A stretch of 64,000 bases of DNA, taken from Bacilli bacterium. GTDB taxonomy: Bacteria; Bacillota_I; Bacilli_A; RF39; UBA660. The DNA is taken from positions 62,001 through 126,000 of the forward strand of contig JAFSDH010000001.1 of the NCBI GenBank assembly GCA_017436345.1. The letters run 5' to 3'. A program made the position numbers and the translations under genes. The notes under the pieces were generated by a model that saw only the letters and a list, made by a program, of their open reading frames with translations, was not told the origin of the DNA and did not search any database. This document shows, piece after piece, positions 25,406-32,577 of the stretch. Each line of letters opens with the position of its first letter. Within the stretch, counting starts at the first letter, position 1.

Positions 25406-27688
25406 ATGAGTTCTAAAAAGAGATATATTATTTCAATTATTGAATCAGATTCAATTAAAAATATATGTTTAAATGATTTTGATAAAAAAGAAATTAGTTT
25501 TGGTAGAAATAAAAATAATGATATTGTTATTTCGTCTCCTATTATTTCTAGTAATCATGGTTATTTTAAAATAACTGATGAAGGTATTGAAGTTATAGAT
25601 AATGATAGTACTAATGGTATTTATATAAATAATGAGAAAGTGTCTAGTGGATTTATTTTAGATGGAGATTTTATTAAAGTAGATAACTTATTGGAGCCTT
25701 TGAAAAAAGGTATTATTATGATTTTATCAGTTGGTGTTAAGGCTATTGAATGGAAATATTATGACTTATTAGAAAAAGATAAGATTACAATAGGTAGAGA
25801 TAGTAAATGTGATATTGTTCTTAATCATGTTACTATTCCTTTGATGCAAGCTCTTATATATCGTGAAAATGATCATTTTTGTTTAACTAATAGAAATGAA
25901 GATAATGGTATTATTTTTAATGGTAGTGTTTTAACTGGTACAAAAGTATTAAAAGAAAAAGATGTTATTTTGATAGCTGATACTAAGTTTATTTATACTA
26001 GGGGATCTTTTATATATCAAACTTATGATTCTGGAGTAGGAGTAGAAGCTATAGATATTGTTAAAACAGTTAAGGTAAAAGGAAAAAAGAGAAATATTTC
26101 AGAGCATATTAATTTATCAATTGAACCAGGTGAATTTGTTTCTTTAGTTGGTGGTAGTGGAGCTGGTAAAAGTACTTTTATGCATTGTATTAATGGTGTT
26201 GATAAACCTACTAGTGGTAGAGTTTTAGTTAATGGTGTTGATTTATATCAAAATTATTCGGTATTAAAAAATATTATTGGATATGTTCCACAAGAAGACA
26301 TTGTTTATACTGATTTAACATTAAGGGATATGCTTAATTATGCAGCTGATTTGAGAATGCCAGATGATACAACACTAACAGAAAAGGAAAAAAGAATAAA
26401 TGATGTTTTAGATATTGTAGAATTAGCTGATAAAAAAGATGTGATGATTAGAAATCTTAGTGGTGGACAAAGAAAAAGAGCAAGTATTGCTGTTGAACTT
26501 ATTGCTGATCCAAAGTTATTCTTTTTGGATGAACCTACTAGTGGTCTTGATCCAGGTACTGAACGAAGTATTATGAAGACTCTTCGGAAAATGGCTGATT
26601 CAGGTAAGACTATTATTTTAGTTACGCATACTACTTTGAATTTACATTTATGTGATAAAATTGTTTTTTTAGGAGTTGGAGGAAAGTTGTGTTTTGCAGG
26701 TTCTCCTAATGATGCTTTAGATTTTTTTGATGTAGATGATTTTGTAGACATTTATAGTATGTTAAATAATAATACGGATAAATGGTATAAAGAATTTGAA
26801 AAAAACTTGGTAAAGAAAGATATTCCAGTTTCTAAAGATGGTTCTGTGAAAAAGGTTAAAAATAAAAAGTCTTTTTTTAAACAATTTTCAACTTTATCTA
26901 AAAGATATATAAAAACTATTATTAATAATAAGCAACAAATGATGATTTTATTTCTACAAGCGCCATTATGTGCATATTTGATGTCAATAGTTGTTTCTAG
27001 TGATTTATTTAATTTATATGATGAGACTAAGATGGTTTTATTTGCGATGGCAACAATGTCAATTTGGTTAGGATTATTAAATTCAATTCAAGAAATATGT
27101 AAAGAAAGAGTAATACTTGTGAAGGAACATATGGCGAATATGAAATTATCAGCATATATTTCATCTAAGTTTTTTGTTCAATGTTTAATTGGTATGATAC
27201 AAGCGTTATTATTGGTTTCTTTCTTTTGTCTTTTTGTTGGAGATGTACCTACTAGTGGAGTTTTTTCATCTTGGTATTTTGAAACATTATTGGTTTGTTT
27301 TTTAACAATTGTTTCATCTTCTTCGTTAGGATTACTTGTTTCAACTTTTGCAAAGAATTCTAGTGTAGCAATGACTATTGCACCTCTTTTATTAGTTCCA
27401 CAGTTACTATTCTCTGGGATGCTATTCAAATTAGATGGTATTAATGAATTTATTTCTAATTTTGTTTTGTGTCGTTGGTCAGTAGAAGCTTTAGGAACTA
27501 CTGCAGATTTAAATAGTCTTCCTAATTCATTACAAAACATGATGCCTGGGGCAGTGCGCGAAGTGGAAGATTATTTTGAATTTACACTAGAACATTTTGG
27601 TACTGATATATTAATAATACTAGGTATGACATTTATTCTTTTGGTGGGTTGCTATGTTATTTTAAGAAAGCAATTAGGGAAAAAATAG
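25406..27688 (+). CDS. FHA-FHA-ABC transporter fusion (ABCG-like ATPase plus permease)
   Basis: 760 residues from the ATG at 25406; the ATG at 25397 sits only one base from AGGAG and is unlikely. FHA1 (~1-95) has the phosphothreonine-binding residues: SFGRNKNNDI, ISSNHGYF and DSTNGIYIN. FHA2 (~100-205) keeps GRDSKCDI and DNGIIFNG but lacks S-x-x-H. Then an ATPase: GGSGAGKST, LSGGQRKRAS, LFFLDEPTSGLDPG; and an ABC2 permease with six helices (~510-755). The order ATPase-permease is that of the ABCG class. The kinase gene starts 8 bases after, so the FHA domain probably reads a phosphothreonine made by it. Cargo unknown. Confidence 0.9.
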   Translation: MSSKKRYIISIIESDSIKNICLNDFDKKEISFGRNKNNDIVISSPIISSNHGYFKITDEGIEVIDNDSTNGIYINNEKVSSGFILDGDFIKVDNLLEPLKKGIIMILSVGVKAIEWKYYDLLEKDKITIGRDSKCDIVLNHVTIPLMQALIYRENDHFCLTNRNEDNGIIFNGSVLTGTKVLKEKDVILIADTKFIYTRGSFIYQTYDSGVGVEAIDIVKTVKVKGKKRNISEHINLSIEPGEFVSLVGGSGAGKSTFMHCINGVDKPTSGRVLVNGVDLYQNYSVLKNIIGYVPQEDIVYTDLTLRDMLNYAADLRMPDDTTLTEKEKRINDVLDIVELADKKDVMIRNLSGGQRKRASIAVELIADPKLFFLDEPTSGLDPGTERSIMKTLRKMADSGKTIILVTHTTLNLHLCDKIVFLGVGGKLCFAGSPNDALDFFDVDDFVDIYSMLNNNTDKWYKEFEKNLVKKDIPVSKDGSVKKVKNKKSFFKQFSTLSKRYIKTIINNKQQMMILFLQAPLCAYLMSIVVSSDLFNLYDETKMVLFAMATMSIWLGLLNSIQEICKERVILVKEHMANMKLSAYISSKFFVQCLIGMIQALLLVSFFCLFVGDVPTSGVFSSWYFETLLVCFLTIVSSSSLGLLVSTFAKNSSVAMTIAPLLLVPQLLFSGMLFKLDGINEFISNFVLCRWSVEALGTTADLNSLPNSLQNMMPGAVREVEDYFEFTLEHFGTDILIILGMTFILLVGCYVILRKQLGKK

Positions 27689-27695
27689 GTGATTT

Positions 27696-29780
27696 ATGAG
27701 AGATATAGTTTTTAATGATTGGAAAATTGATAAAAAAATAGGTGCTGGTCAAAATTCGGAAGTATATTTAGCTACTAAAAAAGTTGATGATGTTGTTGTA
27801 CAGTGTGCGATTAAATATATAAGTTTACCTAATGAAAATGAAGATGTTAAAAAACTAATTGCATCAGGAACAATAAAAGATGAGAGTGAGTTGAATTCTT
27901 ATTATAATGATATAGTTTCTGATATAAAAAAAGAATTTATGTTAATGAAAAAGTTTGAAGATAATCCCAATTTTATAAATTGTTATGAGTATTTTCAAGA
28001 AAGAAAAAAGGATGAATATGGTGCAGATTTATATATTAGAATGGAACTTGTAAAAGATTTAAATACACATTTTTCTAAAAGAATTGTTGATGAGGAAGAA
28101 GTTTTAAAATTAGGTTTAGATATTTGTAATGCTTTAGAATTATGTGAAAAAAGAAAAATATTTCATAGGGATATTAAACCTAGTAATATATTTTATGGTG
28201 AAGATGGTAATTATAAGTTAGGGGACTTTGGAGTTTCAACTACTAGTGCTTTTATTGGAGAAGACGGTAAGATTGTTGGGACTTATGCTTATATGTCGAA
28301 AGAAGCTTATAATAAGGAAGAGATTGATTCTACTACAGATATTTATTCTTTAGGTCTTGTTATGTATAAGTTATTAAATAATAATAAATTACCTTTTGAA
28401 AGTAAGACAGTTGATATTAACAAAGCAACTGAGATGAGATTAAGTGGTAAAAAAATTCCTAGAATAGATAACGTTAGTTCTAAGGTTATGAATATTATTT
28501 TGAAAGCATGTAAGTATGATAGTAAAGATAGATATCAAAATGTTTCTTCGTTTAAGAATGATATTATAGATACTTTAAATGAAATTACACCTGTATTTAT
28601 AGGTAATAATGATGTATCTAATGTTGAGAAAACTGTTAGTGTATATAATAGTGATGTTTTAGAAAAAGAAACTGTTGGGATAAAAGAGTTAAAAAATTCT
28701 AAGAAGAGAAATGATGACTCTAAAAGAAAGAAATTAATTATAATTATTTTATTTCTTTTGATATTAATTTTATTTATTTTAGTTTTATGTAAGTTTTTCT
28801 TTTTAGAGTGTAAAGATGGCTATGTAAAAGATGGGGTTAAATGTGTTAAAGGACACTATTATTGTGAAGAAGGTTATAATCTTAATGATAAAGATAAATG
28901 TGTAAAAGTATTAGAAAGTGTTGATCCTAAAGTTACGTATTTATGTAGTGATGGTTTTGTTTATAATAATGGTAAATGTATTAAAACCGATACTAAAAGT
29001 ACTAAAGATGGATATAGTTGTGGTCAAGGTTATACTTTAAAAGATGGAAAATGTGTTAATGAAACAGTTGTTGCAGCAACTATGAAATCTTCTTGTAGTA
29101 GTGGATATCAATTGAGTAACAATCAGTGTGTTAAAACAACAACGATTAATGCGAATGTCAGTTATTCTTGTAGTAGTGGATATACATTAAGTGGAACTAT
29201 TTGTAAACGAAGTTATTATGATGATTCTAAAATAAAAGTTGTTAATACATGTCCTAGTAATTGTACTTTAAATGGAAATACTTGTGATTGTAAAAAGAAT
29301 ATAGATTATTATTTTTACCCATATTGTTCTAGTGGTACTTATAATTATGTAGATAAGAAATGTCATTATACTGAAAAAGTATCTACATCTTATAGTTGTA
29401 CTAATGGTTCTTACAAAAATAATTCTTGTTATATTGAATTAACAATTGGTTCTAATAAAAAGTACTCTTGTAGTAATGGGTATACATTAAGTGGTACTAG
29501 TTGTATAAAGAAAGACATAAGTAAAGTAAATGTTACTTATTCATGTAGTAATGGATATATTCTAAAGGGAAGTTCTTGTTATATGACTTCGATACTAGAA
29601 CCAGTTAAAGGAATTGGTTGTGATGAGGGGTATACTTACAATGGTAAAGAATGTATAAAACAAACTATAGAAGATTCTAAAATAGATTATTCATGTTCTA
29701 AGCTTTATGAGTTTAATGAACAAGATAAGATGTGTGTAAAGTATAAGGAAGTTAATCCTAAAATAGAATATGAAAAGTAA
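27696..29780 (+). CDS. Transmembrane Ser/Thr protein kinase with cysteine-repeat ectodomain
   Basis: 694 residues. Kinase domain ~8-295: glycine loop KIGAGQNSEVYLATKK, Lys40, catalytic FHRDIKPSN (Asp159), LGDFGVST (Asp177) and an APE-like YMSKEAY. All catalytic residues are present. A juxtamembrane basic stretch leads to one helix (~348-369), then ~325 residues outside the cell with about 13 short repeats, each a cysteine pair of the form C-x2-GY-x5/7-C. No PASTA domain is seen, so this is not a PrkC/PknB copy. It sits directly after the FHA-ABC gene (8-base gap, AGGTGATTT) as an evident signalling pair. Ligand unknown. Confidence 0.92.
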   Translation: MRDIVFNDWKIDKKIGAGQNSEVYLATKKVDDVVVQCAIKYISLPNENEDVKKLIASGTIKDESELNSYYNDIVSDIKKEFMLMKKFEDNPNFINCYEYFQERKKDEYGADLYIRMELVKDLNTHFSKRIVDEEEVLKLGLDICNALELCEKRKIFHRDIKPSNIFYGEDGNYKLGDFGVSTTSAFIGEDGKIVGTYAYMSKEAYNKEEIDSTTDIYSLGLVMYKLLNNNKLPFESKTVDINKATEMRLSGKKIPRIDNVSSKVMNIILKACKYDSKDRYQNVSSFKNDIIDTLNEITPVFIGNNDVSNVEKTVSVYNSDVLEKETVGIKELKNSKKRNDDSKRKKLIIIILFLLILILFILVLCKFFFLECKDGYVKDGVKCVKGHYYCEEGYNLNDKDKCVKVLESVDPKVTYLCSDGFVYNNGKCIKTDTKSTKDGYSCGQGYTLKDGKCVNETVVAATMKSSCSSGYQLSNNQCVKTTTINANVSYSCSSGYTLSGTICKRSYYDDSKIKVVNTCPSNCTLNGNTCDCKKNIDYYFYPYCSSGTYNYVDKKCHYTEKVSTSYSCTNGSYKNNSCYIELTIGSNKKYSCSNGYTLSGTSCIKKDISKVNVTYSCSNGYILKGSSCYMTSILEPVKGIGCDEGYTYNGKECIKQTIEDSKIDYSCSKLYEFNEQDKMCVKYKEVNPKIEYEK
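28809..29770 (+). repeat. Cysteine-pair repeats in the kinase ectodomain
   Basis: About 13 units of ~20-27 residues, the clearest being YSCSSGYTLSGTIC, YSCSNGYTLSGTSC, YSCSNGYILKGSSC and YSCGQGYTLKDGKC, separated by Lys/Thr-rich linkers. At DNA level several units are close copies (tgtagtagtggata and variants), indicating expansion by duplication. Unit 7 deviates (NTCPSNCTLNGNTCDC). Confidence 0.85.
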
Positions 29781-29803
29781 TATATATGATATATTACTTT
29801 TTT
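29776..29803 (+). terminator. Terminator of the FHA-ABC/kinase operon
   Basis: AGTAATATAT (29776-29785), containing the stop codon, pairs with ATATATTACT (29789-29798), followed by T residues. Confidence 0.78.
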
Positions 29804-29807
29804 ATGT

Positions 29808-29813
29808 TATAAT
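29808..29813 (+). promoter_or_regulatory. -10 of the queuosine-precursor transporter gene
   Basis: TGTTATAAT (29805-29813), extended -10. Transcription would start about 29820, just before the riboswitch. Confidence 0.65.
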
Positions 29814-29824
29814 TAAAACCAATT

Positions 29825-29860
29825 TAGTAGTTCTTAACACCTACTATAAAAAATTAAGGA
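29825..29860 (+). promoter_or_regulatory. preQ1-I riboswitch
   Basis: TAGTAG (29825-29830) pairs with CTACTA (29841-29846) to form P1. The loop contains CTTAA (29833-29837), which can pair with TTAAG (29854-29858) after an A-rich tail, giving the H-type pseudoknot of class I preQ1 aptamers. The P2 pairing takes up part of AAGGAG, the ribosome site of the following transporter gene, so ligand binding would block translation. Sequence, size and target gene all fit the known class. Confidence 0.85.
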
Positions 29861-29869
29861 GAAATATTT

Positions 29870-30535
29870 ATGAATGAGTTATTGTTATTTATAGAAATAA
29901 TTATTATGTTTAGTTTATTATTGTTAGCTAAAAAATTTTTTGGTAAAGAAGGAATTTTTGTTTGGATTGGTATAGCTTCTGTTATTGCTAATATTCAAGT
30001 ATCTAAATGTATCGATATTTTTGGGATTAGTGGTACTTTGGGTAATGTTTTATTTGCATCAGTTTTTTTAGCAACGGATATACTTAATGAATGTTATGGA
30101 GAGAATAATGCTAAGAAGGGTGTTTATATTGGGTTATTTTCCGTAATTGTATATTTGATTAGTATGCAATTATCTTTATTATTTATAGCTAGTGATATTG
30201 ATGTTGTACACGATTCGATGGTTAATCTTTTTGGACTTGCACCAAGAATATGTATTGCTAGTATACTTATGTTTTTTATATCTAATTTATTAGATGTAAA
30301 AATATATAGTAAGTTAAAAGAGAAATTTAAGGGAAAGAAAATGTGGGTTAGAAATAATTTATCTACTATTATATGTAATTGTTTAGATAATTTTGGCTTT
30401 GTGTTTTTAGCTTTTTCTTTTTCTTATCCTTTGATAGACATTATTGAAATCGCTATTAGTACATGCTTTTTAGAAGTAATTATTGCTCTATGTGATACAC
30501 CTTTTTTATATTTATCGAAGAGAATTATAAAATAA
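29870..30535 (+). CDS. Queuosine precursor transporter (VUT/YhhQ family)
   Basis: 221 residues, about six membrane helices. ASVFLATDILNECYGENNAKKGVYIG is the VUT-family signature, and CNCLDNFGFVFLAF is the second conserved region. Family members import preQ0/preQ1 or queuine for tRNA queuosine synthesis. A preQ1-I riboswitch in the leader supports preQ1 (or preQ0) as cargo. Ribosome site AAGGAG is within the riboswitch expression platform. Monocistronic; no queuosine synthesis genes are in the window, which suggests salvage. Confidence 0.92.
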   Translation: MNELLLFIEIIIMFSLLLLAKKFFGKEGIFVWIGIASVIANIQVSKCIDIFGISGTLGNVLFASVFLATDILNECYGENNAKKGVYIGLFSVIVYLISMQLSLLFIASDIDVVHDSMVNLFGLAPRICIASILMFFISNLLDVKIYSKLKEKFKGKKMWVRNNLSTIICNCLDNFGFVFLAFSFSYPLIDIIEIAISTCFLEVIIALCDTPFLYLSKRIIK

Positions 30536-30536
30536 T

Positions 30537-30562
30537 TAGACACTTTTTGTGTCTATTTTTTT
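30537..30562 (+). terminator. Terminator after the queuosine-precursor transporter gene
   Basis: TAGACAC (30537-30543) and GTGTCTA (30549-30555) around TTTTT, followed by a seven-T run. Confidence 0.8.
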
Positions 30563-30633
30563 GTAATTTTAGTTGTACAACTTATAATTATTTTATTCTT
30601 TGATATAATAAATTTAGTTATTTGAGGTGGGGT

Positions 30634-31017
30634 ATGAAACGTATTAAAGTTGTAGCAGCACTTATTGAGACGAATGATAAAGTATTAATTGCTCAAAGAT
30701 TAAAAGGACATTTAGCTGGTAAGTGGGAGTTTCCTGGTGGAAAAGTAGAAGAAGGGGAATTAGAAGAAAAAGCTATTGTTAGAGAAATTTATGAAGAATT
30801 TAATATTTCTGTTAAGTGTGATTATTTTGTTTGTAATAATGTTGTTGTAGATAATGAAAAAGAAATAGATTTAAGATTATATCATTGTACATATTTAAGT
30901 GGAGAGGTTGTATTACAAGATCATTCTTCATATGTATTTGTTGATAAAAAATTATTGCTTAGTTATGATTTAGCTGAAGCAGATATTGAGCTTGCTAAGT
31001 ATGTTGTTAATAATTAG
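30634..31017 (+). CDS. Nudix hydrolase, MutT type
   Basis: 127 residues from the ATG at 30634 after GAGGTGGGGT. A complete Nudix box GGKVEEGELEEKAIVREIYEEF with the W-E-F-P-G-G lead-in (GKWEFPGGK) points to an 8-oxo-dGTP diphosphatase of the MutT class, which removes oxidised nucleotides. Nearby KVLIAQRLKGHLAGKW fits this group. TGATATAAT (30601-30609) is the promoter -10. Confidence 0.9.
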   Translation: MKRIKVVAALIETNDKVLIAQRLKGHLAGKWEFPGGKVEEGELEEKAIVREIYEEFNISVKCDYFVCNNVVVDNEKEIDLRLYHCTYLSGEVVLQDHSSYVFVDKKLLLSYDLAEADIELAKYVVNN

Positions 31018-31023
31018 ATGGGT

Positions 31024-31047
31024 AGATAGATTTATCTATCTTTTTTT
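31024..31047 (+). terminator. Terminator after the Nudix gene
   Basis: AGATAGA (31024-31030) and TCTATCT (31035-31041) around TTTA, with a T run to 31047 that overlaps the next promoter's -35. Confidence 0.78.
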
Positions 31048-31074
31048 GACTTTTTTAATTCTTTATGATACAAT
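31046..31074 (+). promoter_or_regulatory. Promoter of the kinase-like gene
   Basis: TTGACT (31046-31051), 17-base spacer, TACAAT (31069-31074) with extended TG. One of the few near-consensus -35/-10 pairs in the window. Confidence 0.75.
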
Positions 31075-31100
31075 ATCGCCAATTTATTAGGGGGATATTT

Positions 31101-31979
31101 ATGGAAAAATATTTATTTGAAAGAGTGCTTGGTGATATTGATAAAAAGGTTTCAGAAGTAGAAGGAGAAAGCTTTGTATATCGTTTGAAGAATGGAAGCT
31201 TTTTAAAAGTATTTACAGATGATTTTGTTAGGTTAAATGAAAGAAGTAATGGTAATAGCTTAGAGTTAAAAATTTTAGAATCTAAAAATTTGAAATTACC
31301 TTATTATTTAAAGAAACCTCAAGACGTTTTTTATAGAAAAGATAGTATGTTTAAAGCTTATACAATATCTGGTTTTGATGGGATAGATTTATCTAAACAT
31401 TTTCATACGATGGGATTTTTTGAGCAAATGTTACCTGAGGTTTATACTAAGGTTTATAGAAGAATAGAAAATGTTATTAATGATGCTAATAAAGAAGGTA
31501 TTGTTTTTCCAGATCTTTGTTCTTATGGGAATATTCTTTATAATCCAAGAACTGGTAGTCTTGCATTAATTGATTATGATGGATTACAAGTAGGAGATGA
31601 TAGAAGTATTATATATTTATCAGATGCTTTAGGAAACTCTTCACAATATAATAATCCTAAGTATAAAAGAAATGGTTTATATACTAGTGAATTAGATAAA
31701 AAAAGTTTAATTATTCATTATTTTGCGAATGCTTTTGATATTAATTTATCAGAAGTAGGAAAGATAAATCCGTATACTAATTCGATTATTACTGTTAGTG
31801 ATAAAATGGATGAAATAGGAATGCGTGATGAAGAAGTTAGAAGTGTTGTTGAAACAGCATTTTCTGATAAAGGAGAAAATGGTTCGATTGTTTCAGCTGT
31901 TAGTAAGTTTGATTATGAAGATTCAATCTTTTTTACAGAAAAAGGTAAAACTTTGATTAAAGGAAGAATAAGATTTTAA
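31101..31979 (+). CDS. Atypical protein-kinase-like/phosphotransferase-like protein
   Basis: 292 residues from the ATG at 31101 (AGGGGGATATTT). Not assigned to a known family. The order of motifs suggests a kinase fold: SFVYRLKNGSFLKVFTDD (ATP lysine region), VFPDLCSYGNILYN (a divergent catalytic loop, D...N) and LALIDYDGLQVGD (a DFG-like metal site). Gly-rich loop and HRD are not canonical. A C-terminal helical part follows (~190-292). Cytoplasmic, monocistronic. It could phosphorylate a small molecule or protein, or be a pseudokinase. Confidence 0.65.
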   Translation: MEKYLFERVLGDIDKKVSEVEGESFVYRLKNGSFLKVFTDDFVRLNERSNGNSLELKILESKNLKLPYYLKKPQDVFYRKDSMFKAYTISGFDGIDLSKHFHTMGFFEQMLPEVYTKVYRRIENVINDANKEGIVFPDLCSYGNILYNPRTGSLALIDYDGLQVGDDRSIIYLSDALGNSSQYNNPKYKRNGLYTSELDKKSLIIHYFANAFDINLSEVGKINPYTNSIITVSDKMDEIGMRDEEVRSVVETAFSDKGENGSIVSAVSKFDYEDSIFFTEKGKTLIKGRIRF

Positions 31980-32009
31980 TAATAATATTTTTTATTAATA
32001 TAATTATAA

Positions 32010-32036
32010 AAAGATGAATTAATTCATCTTTTTTTT
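32010..32036 (+). terminator. Terminator after the kinase-like gene
   Basis: AAAGATGA (32010-32017) pairs with TCATCTTT (32024-32031) around ATTAAT, followed by Ts. Confidence 0.8.
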
Positions 32037-32136
32037 GTGGAAAAAAATGTAAATTATATTTTATTAATATCTTTTATTGAATATAAATATTGATTTTGTT
32101 ATAATTTCTTTTGTTAGGTTGCTACAGGAGGTTAAA

Positions 32137-32568
32137 ATGCGTAGAATAGTTGGTTATGAATTAAAGACATTGGATAATTTAATAACGAGAAAAATATTAT
32201 TAAAAGCTAAAAATGCTGGTTATCCTGCTTTAACAACAGTTCAAATTAGAATTATGAGATATTTATTTTTGAATCAAGATAAAGAAATTTATCAAAGAGA
32301 TATTGAGAGAAATTTTGTTGTTAGAAGAAGTACTGCTTCTGGTATTATTAGTACAATGGAAAAAAATGGTATGTTAAAAAGAATAGAGTCTTCTTTAGAT
32401 TTAAGAGTTAAGAGAATTATTTTAACAGATAAATATATTGATAGAATGGAATTGTTAGAAAGTCTTATTGATGAGTTCCAAAACGATTTACTTGATGGTA
32501 TTTCTGATAATGAGTTAAATACTTTTTTTTCTGTTATCGATAAAATGAAAGATAATTTGAATAAATAG
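32137..32568 (+). CDS. MarR family transcriptional regulator
   Basis: 143 residues from the ATG at 32137 (CAGGAGGTTAAA). Winged-helix core: LTTVQIRIMRYLFLNQDKEIYQRDIERNF, recognition helix RRSTASGIISTMEKNGMLKRI and wing SSLDLRVKRIILTDK. It begins 9 bases before the first ABC exporter gene and so most likely controls that operon, a common MarR/drug-exporter arrangement. Promoter element TGTTATAAT at 32097-32105. Confidence 0.9.
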   Translation: MRRIVGYELKTLDNLITRKILLKAKNAGYPALTTVQIRIMRYLFLNQDKEIYQRDIERNFVVRRSTASGIISTMEKNGMLKRIESSLDLRVKRIILTDKYIDRMELLESLIDEFQNDLLDGISDNELNTFFSVIDKMKDNLNK

Positions 32569-32577
32569 GAGGTTAAT

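Noticed and set aside
26338-26751. 137-codon minus-strand frame within the FHA-ABC gene
   Set aside because: Antisense to conserved ATPase motifs; no independent gene signals.
28809-29770. Kinase ectodomain repeats as EGF or PASTA domains
   Set aside because: Only two cysteines per unit rather than six, and no PASTA spacing; left as unnamed repeats.
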